Assembly: GCA_013414795.1 (NCBI GenBank)
Contig: CP058732.1
Coordinates: 1,587,950 to 1,651,949 of the forward strand
Length of the DNA: 64,000 nt
Reading direction: 5' to 3'
DNA from: Candidatus Kapaibacterium sp.
Lineage (GTDB): Bacteria > Bacteroidota > Ignavibacteria > Kapaibacteriales > UBA2268
Made by a program: the position numbers and the translations under genes
Shown: positions 51,951 through 61,282 of the stretch, in pieces
How the letters are laid out: each line of letters starts with the position of its first letter
Position numbering within the stretch: position 1 is the first letter of the stretch
Notes under the pieces: generated by a model
Told to the model about the DNA's origin: nothing
The model's input: only the letters and a program-made list of their open reading frames with translations
Databases searched by the model: none

Positions 51951-53004
51951 TTTCTTGCCTCAGTATTAATTTGTGAATTTGATTTATTCGGATTTTTAAG
52001 CTAAGAAGCCAAAAGAACAACATAGTAAAAGAAAGGAAACCGAAGGAAAACCCAAATGTTTGAAGCAAATTTAATGTTCCTTCTTGGGTGCTTAGAATTG
52101 GACCAGCATTTCCGCTATTTGCCGAGCCTGGGTGGTTTCCCGCCAGAAGTCTTGGCATTACAAATACCAAGAAGGGCACGGTTACAAATGCTACAATAGA
52201 GTAGACCGAACTCAATCTGGCTTTCATTTCAGCGTTGTCAATACTTTGTCGAAGGACAAAATATGCAAAATAAATTAGAAGCAGGACAAAAATCGAGGTT
52301 TGTCGGGGGTCCCAATTCCAGAAAGAACCCCAATTGAACTTTGCCCAAATCATTCCAGTTACTGTGGCAAGAATGGCAAAAATGGTTCCCAAAAGGGCAG
52401 AGGCAGAGGATATATCATCATCTTCAAATTTATGGTACCGAAGGTATTTAATGGAAAAGAACATTGAAATTAAGTAGGCAACAACGGCAACCCAAGCACA
52501 GGGAACGTGAAAATTCATTATTCTAATCTGTTCGCCAAGTTGAGGAACATAGGGCAAAACCAATAGAGGATTTACTGCGATAGTTTTAAGGTATTCAAAA
52601 TGTTGAGTTGTGGGGTTATATTTCACTTCAGCAATAAGTTTTTCTCCTATTTGAAATTCTTTGGGTAAATCGCCTCGAACAAACAAACTATCAAAAACAC
52701 CTTCAACTCTTGGATTTGATACGATGATTTTTGAAACAGTGGTTTTCTCGGGGTCACTGTCGAATTTCTGTATGTCGTGAACTTTAAAGTATAGAGGCCC
52801 GACGAAGTTGGGAATATTTTTCGCAACAAACTTAAGAGTTGCAAAATTTGAACCCACAAAAGGAACAAATGTCAAAAAAATCGTAACAAACATAAAGAGA
52901 ACAGACAAGAATATCCACCAAATTGGTTTTCTCCTTTGAAACGAAGGAAGGAAACCTAACACAAGACCCAAAATCACTCCGCTTCCGATAATCAATCCCT
53001 TCAT
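51943..53004 (-). CDS. ccmC: Haem-handling protein CcmC (with N-terminal insert)
   Basis: A 353-residue polytopic protein. WGSFWNWDPRQTS near residue 230 is the WWD haem loop. MNFHVPCAWVAVVAYLI and a GNHPGSANSGN loop flank it. The first 60 residues form two helices, followed by a soluble insert of about 90 residues (about 65-150), which makes it longer than classical CcmC (about 240). CcmC delivers haem to CcmE. ccmA and ccmB are not encoded next to it. The gene begins the ccm segment, 50 nt after the RsbW-like gene. Confidence 0.9.
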   Translation of the reverse strand: MKGLIIGSGVILGLVLGFLPSFQRRKPIWWIFLSVLFMFVTIFLTFVPFVGSNFATLKFVAKNIPNFVGPLYFKVHDIQKFDSDPEKTTVSKIIVSNPRVEGVFDSLFVRGDLPKEFQIGEKLIAEVKYNPTTQHFEYLKTIAVNPLLVLPYVPQLGEQIRIMNFHVPCAWVAVVAYLISMFFSIKYLRYHKFEDDDISSASALLGTIFAILATVTGMIWAKFNWGSFWNWDPRQTSIFVLLLIYFAYFVLRQSIDNAEMKARLSSVYSIVAFVTVPFLVFVMPRLLAGNHPGSANSGNAGPILSTQEGTLNLLQTFGFSFGFLSFTMLFFWLLSLKIRINQIHKLILRQENV

Positions 53005-53054
53005 TACTATTCAGCAATATTCCAAAAAGAAAACACTAAATTACAAAATTTAGT

Positions 53055-53480
53055 TTATTCTAAAATCTTCGTTAACTCCAATTTATTTGAAGGAGAATTT
53101 TTGTTTTTTGGGGTGTAATTTATTTCATCCATAATTTGCGAAATCAAAAAAATTCCCATTCCACCTTTTTGATATTTTTTTCTTATCTGTTCAATTTCGA
53201 TGGGAAGGACTTCTCGGGGGTCAAAACTTGCACCATAATCTTCAAGTGTAAAATGTATTTTGCCTTTTTCTACTTTCGAATAAATTGATATTTGCTTTGA
53301 AGAATCAAATTTATAAGAATGCTTGATAAGATTGACGCAAGCCTCTTCCAATGCAAGTGATATCTTGAATAAATTTCCCTCATCTATGTTATTTTCATAG
53401 CAGATATTTTTCACGAAATCTCGCAACTTGTCGAGTTCGTTTAAATCCGCTTTCAAGACTAATTTATATTTACCACTCAT
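53055..53480 (-). CDS. RsbW-like anti-sigma factor kinase (HATPase)
   Basis: A 141-residue GHKL ATPase. ISLALEEACVNLIKHSY is the N-box, EDYGASFDP the G1 box and KGGMGIFLISQIMDE the G2 box. Proteins of this type phosphorylate a STAS partner and, when free, bind a sigma factor or another output. It overlaps the STAS gene by 11 nt and follows the phosphatase in the same unit, so the three form a partner-switching module. The output partner is not in the window. Confidence 0.92.
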   Translation of the reverse strand: MSGKYKLVLKADLNELDKLRDFVKNICYENNIDEGNLFKISLALEEACVNLIKHSYKFDSSKQISIYSKVEKGKIHFTLEDYGASFDPREVLPIEIEQIRKKYQKGGMGIFLISQIMDEINYTPKNKNSPSNKLELTKILE

Positions 53481-53850
53481 TTTTCTTCAAATAATTATTT
53501 TTAAAATAATTTATTGCCTCATCATTGCTTTTAAGAATATCGAAAATCAGATGAAATCCCAGTAACTCAAAGATAGAGTATATCTTTTCTTTCATTTCTG
53601 CAAACTTAAAATCTCCATTTTTGTTTCGAATTTCTTCAATAAAAGCCATAAAAACACCCAGACCCGCACTACTAATGTATTCAAGGTCTTTCAAGTTAAA
53701 TATTATTCTAACAATTCCATTTTCTATAGTTTCTTTGATTGAATTTTCCAATATTGGGGCAGTGTGTGCATCCAAAATCCCACCAACAAAAATAATTTCA
53801 ACATCTTCGGTTCTTTCTTTTAAAATCTGCAATTTTTCGTTCATAATCAT
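53470..53850 (-). CDS. STAS-domain anti-anti-sigma factor
   Basis: A 126-residue STAS protein. LKDLEYISSAGLGVFMAFIEE contains the phospho-acceptor Ser of the family (YISSAG). It should be phosphorylated by the RsbW-like kinase and dephosphorylated by the SpoIIE phosphatase encoded on either side, with 11-nt and 4-nt overlaps. In its unphosphorylated form it would sequester the kinase and free its target. Confidence 0.93.
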   Translation of the reverse strand: MIMNEKLQILKERTEDVEIIFVGGILDAHTAPILENSIKETIENGIVRIIFNLKDLEYISSAGLGVFMAFIEEIRNKNGDFKFAEMKEKIYSIFELLGFHLIFDILKSNDEAINYFKNNYLKKNEW

Positions 53851-55925
53851 TTCTCCTTGTTATTAATGTATTTAACAACTAATAAAGTTATGTCATCATC
53901 AAAAATTGTTCCGTTTCTATTCACTTCTTCAATAATATTGTTTTTCAATTCAGTTGCACTATTATATACAGTTGTTTGTAGTATTTGTTTCAATTTTTCA
54001 AGTCCCAATCTTGTATCCTTTTGACCAAGCACTTCAACAAGACCATTAGTGTATAGAACAAAATACGATTCTGATTGAAGAAGTTTTTTGATTCCGCTCA
54101 ACTGCTCGGAAAAAAATTTATCGCTGACCAAAGCAAGTCCTAAACCATTGGGGTTTACAAACTCAATTGTTCCATTGCAACTGCAAATCAACGGAAAATG
54201 TCCCGCTCGGAAATATTCAAAAGTCTTGTTTTTCAAATCGAACAACAGTCCAGAAATCGTTATATGTATGCGTCTATCAATTTGATTATATAATGTTTTG
54301 TTTAAATGGCAAAACAAATTCTGAACAGAGAAATTATCTGAATTATACGAAAGAATTATTCCTTTGAGCAGAACCATATAGAACGCAGCGCTCATTCCTT
54401 TACCAGAAACATCACCAACCAGAATAAGTATTTTCTCATTATCCACCTTGATAATATCATAGAAATCACCGCCAACTTCTTCCGAGGGTTTGAAAAATGA
54501 ATCAAGTTCCAAATTGTCAAATTTGGGCAATACTTTTGGAAGGAAGTTGCTTTGGATTTCCCTTGCAATGATAAGTTCTTGTTTGTATTTTTCCTTTTCG
54601 ATGGTTTGCTTAAGAAGGTTATTCCCTTCGATGGAAATTGAAAGCGTTTCAATGTAAGAAACAAGCAAACTCAAATCGTCTTCGTCGAAGAAGTAAGGAA
54701 TTTTGTTCAAAACAACCAACTTTGCATAAATCTTGTCATTGTAGAACAGTGGAACCAGACACAAACTTTCGTAATTTATTCCAGAGGCTTTCGCATTTTT
54801 AAATAACTTATCAGATAAGGATGGCAAAATGGTTGGTTTCTCAATCCCATAAATTATTTCTTGAATTTCTTTTCTTTGAATAAAAAACTCAGCCTCTCTT
54901 TTTTCTATTTCATTTTGAGAATAAGATTTTACTTTATTGACTTTGTGGTCATCGTATAGGATTAAAAAAGAAGGAGAGCGTTTCATCGAGTTGGAGGCTA
55001 GTTCAACAATGGCGTCGTAAAGAATTTCCAGATTGTTAAAATTTCGAACAATTTTGCTTAAATATGTAAGGGTGTTGACTTCGTAAACTTTTTGTTCAAG
55101 TACTTTGGAGAAAGGAAGAGAAATAATTGCATTGTAAAGCGAACGGACGTAGGTAACTAAAAGAGAAAAACCAAGGAATTTTGAAATGTTAAGGAAAAAA
55201 GAACTTGAAAAGTAAATTCCGATTTCCTTTGTTTCGATTGAAAGAAAAGGGATAAATGCTCCAACCATTAAAAGAGAATACCAAAGAATTTGCTTTTGTG
55301 TATTTCTTGAAGAAAGTGGCAACCAATTTTTAACATTAAACGAAAAGAAAAAAAGCACCGCAAAGGTAAAAATCAAGAAATAGGTCAAGTCATTGGAGAC
55401 AACGAAATCGGGAGAATTGAAAATATGCTCTATAATTAGAAGAGTTGCATAGAGAATCAATGCAAAGTAAAGAGAAATGATTAAAGTTTTCCTATTCTTT
55501 TTTTTGCTTTGTGCAAGCCAACTGAATTGGTATGAAAGAAATATAAATGCAATTATTAATAAAAATATGAAATCCAATTCGTTGCGAATAAATTTTATAA
55601 TTTTTGCCGAAATGAACCAATTCAAAGCAACAAACACGAGGTTGAAACCCAAATAGGTCAATGTCACTAATGCAAGTGTCTTGGTATTATCAAGAAATTT
55701 TTGTCCAAATTTTGATGAGGACGTGTACTCTGTACCCTTTTGGTTCAGAAAAATAGTAATAAGCAATATAGTAAACGAAACAACCAAAAGAGTATCTAAA
55801 AAAGTCCAGAAGTGATTATACTCTAAGTTGAAAACAAAAAAAATTAGATTTGCTCCCAGATGGAATAAAAATAATAGAAATAGACCTAACCAATATAAAG
55901 GGCTAATAGATTTTTCGATTTCCAA
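53847..55925 (-). CDS. Membrane SpoIIE/RsbU-type phosphatase with GAF-like domain
   Basis: A 692-residue protein. About eight hydrophobic helices (about 10-265) are followed by a GAF-like domain (about 290-435) and a SpoIIE phosphatase domain (about 460-690). The metal residues are in GGDFYDII and VGDVSGKGMSAAF, and FDDDITLLVV lies at the C-terminus. The third site reads LYTNG where active relatives have LYTDG. The start is a TTG at 55925 with AGGA close upstream. The gene overlaps the STAS gene by 4 nt, so it should be the environmental switch of the module. Confidence 0.87.
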   Translation of the reverse strand: MEIEKSISPLYWLGLFLLFLFHLGANLIFFVFNLEYNHFWTFLDTLLVVSFTILLITIFLNQKGTEYTSSSKFGQKFLDNTKTLALVTLTYLGFNLVFVALNWFISAKIIKFIRNELDFIFLLIIAFIFLSYQFSWLAQSKKKNRKTLIISLYFALILYATLLIIEHIFNSPDFVVSNDLTYFLIFTFAVLFFFSFNVKNWLPLSSRNTQKQILWYSLLMVGAFIPFLSIETKEIGIYFSSSFFLNISKFLGFSLLVTYVRSLYNAIISLPFSKVLEQKVYEVNTLTYLSKIVRNFNNLEILYDAIVELASNSMKRSPSFLILYDDHKVNKVKSYSQNEIEKREAEFFIQRKEIQEIIYGIEKPTILPSLSDKLFKNAKASGINYESLCLVPLFYNDKIYAKLVVLNKIPYFFDEDDLSLLVSYIETLSISIEGNNLLKQTIEKEKYKQELIIAREIQSNFLPKVLPKFDNLELDSFFKPSEEVGGDFYDIIKVDNEKILILVGDVSGKGMSAAFYMVLLKGIILSYNSDNFSVQNLFCHLNKTLYNQIDRRIHITISGLLFDLKNKTFEYFRAGHFPLICSCNGTIEFVNPNGLGLALVSDKFFSEQLSGIKKLLQSESYFVLYTNGLVEVLGQKDTRLGLEKLKQILQTTVYNSATELKNNIIEEVNRNGTIFDDDITLLVVKYINNKEK

Positions 55926-55942
55926 CTCTTCCTAAAAAAAAT

Positions 55943-56362
55943 TTAACTACGAAGTTGTTCATTGTAAAGTTTCAAAAAGGCTTCATAAATTTGGTCTCGA
56001 ACTTTTCTATAAACGGACATAACTTCCTCTTCGTTACCCTTAGCCTCGGCGGGGTCTTCGAAACCGATGTGAAGACGATGTTTAACCTCTCCAGTAAAAA
56101 CAGGACAAGTTTCTTTTGCATTGTCGCAAACAGTAATCACATAATCAAACTGTTTATCCAAGAAAATTGCAACGTCTTTTGGATATTGCTTGGAAATATC
56201 TATCCCGAGTTCTTGCATTGCTTTCACTGCGAAAGGGTTAATCTTTTCCGCTGGATTTGTTCCAGCAGAGTAAACTTCCAGCCCAGAATCGAAGGATTTT
56301 AGAAAACCTTCAGCCATTTGGCTTCTGCAAGAATTTCCAGTGCAAAGAACAAGTATTTTCAT
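55943..56362 (-). CDS. arsC: Arsenate reductase, thioredoxin-coupled type
   Basis: A 139-residue ArsC of the low-molecular-weight phosphatase fold. The P-loop CTGNSCRS (Cys7, Cys12, Arg13) and the Cys79/Cys86 pair in [10 protein letters not shown] are present. Such enzymes reduce arsenate to arsenite, using the Cys relay and thioredoxin. No arsB, arsR or acr3 adjoins it. Its start overlaps umuC by 4 nt, and the RsbU-like gene follows 17 nt downstream. A minor protein tyrosine phosphatase role cannot be excluded. Confidence 0.9.
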   Translation of the reverse strand: MKILVLCTGNSCRSQMAEGFLKSFDSGLEVYSAGTNPAEKINPFAVKAMQELGIDISKQYPKDVAIFLDKQFDYVITVCDNAKETCPVFTGEVKHRLHIGFEDPAEAKGNEEEVMSVYRKVRDQIYEAFLKLYNEQLRS

Positions 56363-57672
56363 ACTCCCTTCCTATTGTTAAAAAAAGAATGATTATCAAG
56401 ATTTATTGTAAGAATATCATCCCAGGAAGTTGTAAAGTGTTCGGATAGATGTTCCTGCTTCATTTTCCACTCTTTTTGAACTCCTTGTGCAGAAAATTTA
56501 ATAATGCCTTTCCCATACTTTTTGTTCAACTTATCGTAAACTTCCATAAGTTTAAAAACTTTTTCTCGGTTTAATTTGTCGAAAAGATTGAATTGAAATG
56601 AATCTTCGGAATTTAAGCCTGCGAAGAGGATACCAACACGTTTGTAACGATAACCTTCTCGATAGATATCTTTAAGCAGTGCGTATCCATATTTAATAAG
56701 TTCACCTGTGAAGTTCGTTGGAACTGGTAGCCGAATAAATTTGCTTCGAAAATATTGAGGCTCCTTTAAATTGAAAGGATTTGTTGCAACAAAAACTCCC
56801 ATAATATTTGCCACACTTCTTTGTTTTCGCAATTTCCTCGCACATTCATCAATGTAAGAAGAAAGTGCATTGAAAAGCACGAAGAAATCAGTTTGTGGTT
56901 CTCCAAAGGACTTTTGCGAGCCAACAGATTTGCGTGGTGCTGGTTCTTCATCAATATCAAGACACTTTTCACCACGCAACTCTTTGACAATTCGCAACCC
57001 AACAATAGTAAGATGTTTCTTTACCCAATCGTCTGGCGCATTAGCAAGTTCCAACGCAGTATTGATTTTGTGTTTGCGAAGGAAATTGGTGTAGGCTCTA
57101 CCAATTCCCCAGATGTCTTCTATATCAAATGTAGAAAGTGCTTCTTTAATTTCTTCTTTTGTGTTTAAAACACAAACACCACTGCTTTTTTTTGCTTTCT
57201 TTGAGGCAACTTTTGCAAGAACTTTTGTAGGGGCAATTCCGAGCGAAATAGGTATTCCAGTCCACTTTAATACTGTAGTTCGAACATTCATTCCGTAGTC
57301 GTAAAGTTTCTTCGAGTCGTTGCCAACCCAAGCAAGACGAGAAAAATCAAGGAAGGCTTCGTCAATGGAATAAATTTCAATGCTTGGAGTAAAAGTTGCA
57401 AGCGTGTTCATAACTCGCTCGGACATATCTCCGTAGAGTGTGTAGTTCGAGGAAAGGGCAATTACATTGTTCTTTTCAAGGAATTCTTTGAATTTAAACA
57501 ATGGTGCCCCCATAGGAATTCCAAGAGCCTTGGCTTCTTCCGAGCGGGCAACAATACAGCCATCGTTATTCGAAAGCACTACTACTGGTCGGTTCTCGAG
57601 TTTCGGATTAAAGACCCTTTCGCAGGAAACGTAGAAATTATTGCAATCTGCAAGAGCAATCATAGTTGACAA
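56359..57672 (-). CDS. umuC: Translesion DNA polymerase V catalytic subunit
   Basis: A 437-residue Y-family polymerase. [18 protein letters not shown] carries the first catalytic Asp. [11 protein letters not shown] near 102-112 carries the second Asp and Glu. [17 protein letters not shown] is the helix-hairpin-helix part, followed by the little-finger domain. With UmuD it forms Pol V, which copies damaged DNA. umuD precedes it by 11 nt on the same strand. arsC overlaps its end by 4 nt. Confidence 0.95.
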   Translation of the reverse strand: MSTMIALADCNNFYVSCERVFNPKLENRPVVVLSNNDGCIVARSEEAKALGIPMGAPLFKFKEFLEKNNVIALSSNYTLYGDMSERVMNTLATFTPSIEIYSIDEAFLDFSRLAWVGNDSKKLYDYGMNVRTTVLKWTGIPISLGIAPTKVLAKVASKKAKKSSGVCVLNTKEEIKEALSTFDIEDIWGIGRAYTNFLRKHKINTALELANAPDDWVKKHLTIVGLRIVKELRGEKCLDIDEEPAPRKSVGSQKSFGEPQTDFFVLFNALSSYIDECARKLRKQRSVANIMGVFVATNPFNLKEPQYFRSKFIRLPVPTNFTGELIKYGYALLKDIYREGYRYKRVGILFAGLNSEDSFQFNLFDKLNREKVFKLMEVYDKLNKKYGKGIIKFSAQGVQKEWKMKQEHLSEHFTTSWDDILTINLDNHSFFNNRKGV

Positions 57673-57683
57673 GAAAAATCAGA

Positions 57684-58133
57684 TTATGGTTTATGAATTA
57701 CAAAAGTAACAATACCCCAAACTTTAAAATCTTGAAATTGGGTAACTTTTATTGGTTTAAAATTGCCATTTTCTGGGGCGAGAAATAGTTCATCGTTCTC
57801 GACGTGTAACCTTTTAACTGTAAATTCACCATCAATAACACAAACGGCAATGTCTCCGTTCTTTGGTTCGACCGCTCTGTCGACAATTAAAATGTCCCCG
57901 TCGTGTATCCCAGCATTTATCATCGAATTACCTTGAACTCGGACGAAAAAAGTTGCGGTTGGATGTTTGATTAAAAACTGATTCAAATCAAGTTTTGGTT
58001 CAAGATATTCATCGGCGGGGGACGGGAAACCAGCAGGGACAGAAAATCCAGCAAAATTCAATTCGACCTTGGTTTCGAGGCTGGGCGAGTAGAAAATCAA
58101 TTCTCTATTGCTATGTATTTTCCTAAGTTGCAT
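57684..58133 (-). CDS. umuD: Translesion regulator UmuD (LexA/S24-type peptidase)
   Basis: A 149-residue UmuD taken from the ATG at 58133. A TTG 39 nt upstream would give 162 residues. The Ala34-Gly35 cleavage site lies in VPAGFPSPADEY. The catalytic pair is Ser70 (QGNSMINAG) and Lys107 (FTVKRL). RecA-assisted self-cleavage activates Pol V. It lies 11 nt upstream of umuC. I see no clear LexA operator in the short gap after mutA, so the regulatory site may lie further upstream. Confidence 0.93.
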   Translation of the reverse strand: MQLRKIHSNRELIFYSPSLETKVELNFAGFSVPAGFPSPADEYLEPKLDLNQFLIKHPTATFFVRVQGNSMINAGIHDGDILIVDRAVEPKNGDIAVCVIDGEFTVKRLHVENDELFLAPENGNFKPIKVTQFQDFKVWGIVTFVIHKP

Positions 58134-58196
58134 TTTCTTCCACCACTCAACTAAGTTTTTATAACGAAACAATAAGTTGATAATTATAAAATAAAT

Positions 58197-60200
58197 CTAA
58201 ATTCCAATAAGCAATTTGTAAAATCTATTCAACATTTGAACGATATCAGATTTCAGATGGATAAACTCATCCACACCGACCGATTTGAAAAATTCAACTT
58301 CGGTTTCCGAAGGCAAACCAGCCAAAACATTAATTGTCAAAGGCTTCGATTTTTTAATTAAAGCAGAAAGTTGCGGAACAAAATCGGGATACTTTTCATT
58401 GTTCGAACAAAAAACAACAATTTGTGGTTGTGTTTCGTAGAACTTTTGAAAAGCCTCCTCGACCGTATTAAGACCATTCGGAACCAAAACATCGAAACCG
58501 CCAACTCGGAGAAAATCGTTTGCAAAGTCAACTCTGTCACGATATTCGCTAACATTTCCAAATGGGATAAGAAGAACTTTGGGCGGGGCTCCGAATTTTT
58601 GCTCGTATTGATAGGATTTTGCTCGAATTTCCTCGAAAACTTCTGCTTCTCGAAAGACATATAAAGGTTCGACAGAATAAAGATGATTAGAAAAAATTTC
58701 TGGATTTATTATTTGGTGAAGAAACATTTTCTCTTCAGGTTTTGTAGTCGACTGGGAGGAACTTTCCCTCGACTTAACATTACTTTTTTCAAGAACAACT
58801 TTGTAGTCAATTTTTTCGCTTATATCTTCTTTAAATTTATCATCTGGATTGGGAAAACGATTTGTTCCAACGAGGATTTCTTCACGGCGAGCCAGTTTGT
58901 TCATTCTTTTGTTTTTCATCTCATTGATTTGGGATTGAATGGAAGAGTTTTTTACATTTTCGAAGAATCCACCACTCTTTTCAATCTCTTTGAAAAGTTC
59001 CAATGCACGCAAAGAAAGTTCTTTTGTCAAATTTTCAAGATAGCAAGATCCACCAAGTGGGTCTATAACTTCCGAAAGGAAATGCTCTTCTTTAAGAACA
59101 AGTTGGGTATTTCTTGCATTACGGAAGGAAAACTCACTCGTGGGTGAGGAAAAATAATCATATGGAGTAACTTCAATGTAATTGGCGGAAAAAAGTATTG
59201 CATTGAGCACTTCCGCAGTATTTCGTAACATATTCACATAGGAATCCAAGCGACTTTTATTGCGTTTATTTGTTACGGCATAAATTGGAATTTCAAGGTT
59301 TTTGATTTCAACTTCGAAACTCTCAATAATCTTTGCCCAAAGAAGACGAAAAGCCCGAATTTTTGCAATATTCAAGAAAATATCACTCCCAATCGAAAAT
59401 TTAAAAAGATTCTGTCCCAGAAGTTCTTCTACAGTAAAGTCATCTTTAATCAATCCTTTTAAATACTCAACTGCAAGATTAAGTGTAAAGGCAATTTCTT
59501 GGACAGCATTTGCCCCAGATTCGAAAAATATTGTTCCATCAATTACAAGAGTTTTGAAATTTGGCAAATGAGTTTTTGCATATTTTACTGTTCGAAGAAA
59601 GTAACTATTCAAGTAAAAATCAAAATCTACAAGTTTACCTTTTTGAAGAAAATCGAACAAAGTTGGATTACATATTGAACCAGAAATATCTTTCTTATCA
59701 ATTCCGTGTTTTTCTAAAAATGACACAAAAAGCGTTAGTAATTCAAAGGGATAATTAGTTTCAAAATGGATTTGGGTGGTTTTCAGGTCGACATTCTTGA
59801 AAAGTTCCTCAAAATCTAAAATCGTATCAAGGACTACACCTTTGGGTTTTTCGAAATCGTAGTTAAAATGCTTAATTGAAAAGCCGTTTGCTCCCTTTTC
59901 TAACTCATTGTTTATTATGGTATTCGCTTCAAGTGGATACGGTGTCTCAATTCTTTGAATAATTGCCCAAGGTTGAATACGATTGCTCTCGATCTTCGAG
60001 GAACGGAGAAAATAGGGGAGACCAGGAAATTCATTGGTAAATACGTCTGGTCGGTCTTCGTTTGTGTAAATAGGTTTGACATTAATATCTTCGTATAATA
60101 TTGTATATAGTTTTTCTAATGGTTTTCCTTTTAAGGCTTTTTCTGCCTCCTCTTTCCATTGATTAAAATTCGGGGCTTCGAATTCAGCGAAAAAATCCAT
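58197..60200 (-). CDS. mutA: Methylmalonyl-CoA mutase small subunit
   Basis: A 667-residue small (beta) subunit read from the ATG at 60200 (MDFFAEFEAPNF). The N-terminal barrel has the family opening NFNQWKEEAEKALKGK and a SPTSEFSFRNARNTQ segment. The C-terminal flavodoxin-like part reads FGNVSEYRDRV where cobalamin-binding subunits have DxHxxG, so it does not bind B12 itself. The catalytic large subunit usually follows directly; here umuD does. The enzyme links succinyl-CoA and methylmalonyl-CoA in propionate metabolism. The plus-strand ATP-grasp gene diverges from it across 138 nt. Confidence 0.9.
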   Translation of the reverse strand: MDFFAEFEAPNFNQWKEEAEKALKGKPLEKLYTILYEDINVKPIYTNEDRPDVFTNEFPGLPYFLRSSKIESNRIQPWAIIQRIETPYPLEANTIINNELEKGANGFSIKHFNYDFEKPKGVVLDTILDFEELFKNVDLKTTQIHFETNYPFELLTLFVSFLEKHGIDKKDISGSICNPTLFDFLQKGKLVDFDFYLNSYFLRTVKYAKTHLPNFKTLVIDGTIFFESGANAVQEIAFTLNLAVEYLKGLIKDDFTVEELLGQNLFKFSIGSDIFLNIAKIRAFRLLWAKIIESFEVEIKNLEIPIYAVTNKRNKSRLDSYVNMLRNTAEVLNAILFSANYIEVTPYDYFSSPTSEFSFRNARNTQLVLKEEHFLSEVIDPLGGSCYLENLTKELSLRALELFKEIEKSGGFFENVKNSSIQSQINEMKNKRMNKLARREEILVGTNRFPNPDDKFKEDISEKIDYKVVLEKSNVKSRESSSQSTTKPEEKMFLHQIINPEIFSNHLYSVEPLYVFREAEVFEEIRAKSYQYEQKFGAPPKVLLIPFGNVSEYRDRVDFANDFLRVGGFDVLVPNGLNTVEEAFQKFYETQPQIVVFCSNNEKYPDFVPQLSALIKKSKPLTINVLAGLPSETEVEFFKSVGVDEFIHLKSDIVQMLNRFYKLLIGI

Positions 60201-60338
60201 AATAATTCGCAAATGTTAAAAAAACAAAATTAAATAAGATGATTTATAATTAAGCAATTTTAAAACAAATATAGCAATGTTTATTAGAATAAATATTTCA
60301 AAATTCATTAATTTGCAATTTATTTATTCGAGGGTAAA

Positions 60339-61268
60339 ATGAAAAAAATTGGAATTTTTTGTGGTGCGGATATTTCATTTCCTTTGTCGTTAATTGATTA
60401 TATAAACTCGAAAGAAGAAGATGTGACCGCCGAGTTAGTGAAAATTGGTGCTTATCGAATAGATGATAAATTAAACTATGATATTATTTTCGACAGAGTT
60501 AGTCAAAGTGTTCCAATGTACCAATCCATTCTCAAATCACTCTTTGCAAAAGGTAAAATCGTAATTAACAACCCATTCACAAGATGCTTGGAAGATTACT
60601 TTTTTCAACTTTCTCTTGCTAAAGATTTAGGATTGAACATTCCCGAAACTGCGATTATTCCGACTAAACAACATCCAATAGGCACAACTTCCGAAACTTT
60701 TCAAAATCTGATTTACCCATTGGATTGGTCTGAACTGTTTGATTATATTGGATTTCCAATGTTCGTTCGAATGAATTTGCTAAGTAGTGAAAATCTTACT
60801 TATAAAGTTTATAATCCAATGGAATTTTTCTCTGCCTACGATAATTCTGGAAGCAGACAATTGGTGGTACAAAAAGCCTACGACTTCTCCAATTACTACC
60901 GTGCATTTATTATAGGGAAGAAAAATATAAAAATATTTACTTATGATATAACTAAGCCATTAGTTTCGAGGTACTCAAAAGACAATTCTACCTTATCACC
61001 TTCCCATCGAAAAGAAATTGAATCAGTTGCAACAAAGTTGAGCGAATTATATAATCTTGACTTCAATACTATCGATTTTGCCGTTTTTGATGGTAAAATT
61101 TACATTTTAAACTTTTATAATACTGCTCCAAAGATTGATACAATTATTTTTGATACTGATGAGTACCAGTGGTTTGTTTTTACAACTGGAGATTTCCTTC
61201 TTTCCGTTCTTGATAATCCCCAAGATTATCTTCGAACATCAAGATGGCACACGGTTTTTAGAATTTAA
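60339..61268 (+). CDS. ATP-grasp-like protein, substrate unknown
   Basis: A 309-residue cytoplasmic protein. The opening KKIGIFCGADISFP and then VINNPFTRCLEDYFFQLSLA resemble the pre-ATP-grasp and ATP-grasp regions of RimK-like ligases. The final third (LNFNTIDFAVFDGKIYIL) fits the metal-binding strands, ending in the LNFYNTAPKIDT-type NxxP motif. The start has GAGGG upstream. The role may be a peptide or amino-acid ligation. It is followed 14 nt later by the M28 peptidase and the hydrolase, suggesting a small peptide-related operon. Confidence 0.72.
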   Translation: MKKIGIFCGADISFPLSLIDYINSKEEDVTAELVKIGAYRIDDKLNYDIIFDRVSQSVPMYQSILKSLFAKGKIVINNPFTRCLEDYFFQLSLAKDLGLNIPETAIIPTKQHPIGTTSETFQNLIYPLDWSELFDYIGFPMFVRMNLLSSENLTYKVYNPMEFFSAYDNSGSRQLVVQKAYDFSNYYRAFIIGKKNIKIFTYDITKPLVSRYSKDNSTLSPSHRKEIESVATKLSELYNLDFNTIDFAVFDGKIYILNFYNTAPKIDTIIFDTDEYQWFVFTTGDFLLSVLDNPQDYLRTSRWHTVFRI

Positions 61269-61282
61269 TTTAAGGTGATAAT

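Noticed and set aside
58683-59147. 154-codon plus-strand frame inside mutA
   Set aside because: Antisense to mutA with a Phe- and Asn-rich product and no motif; the mutA reading is much stronger.
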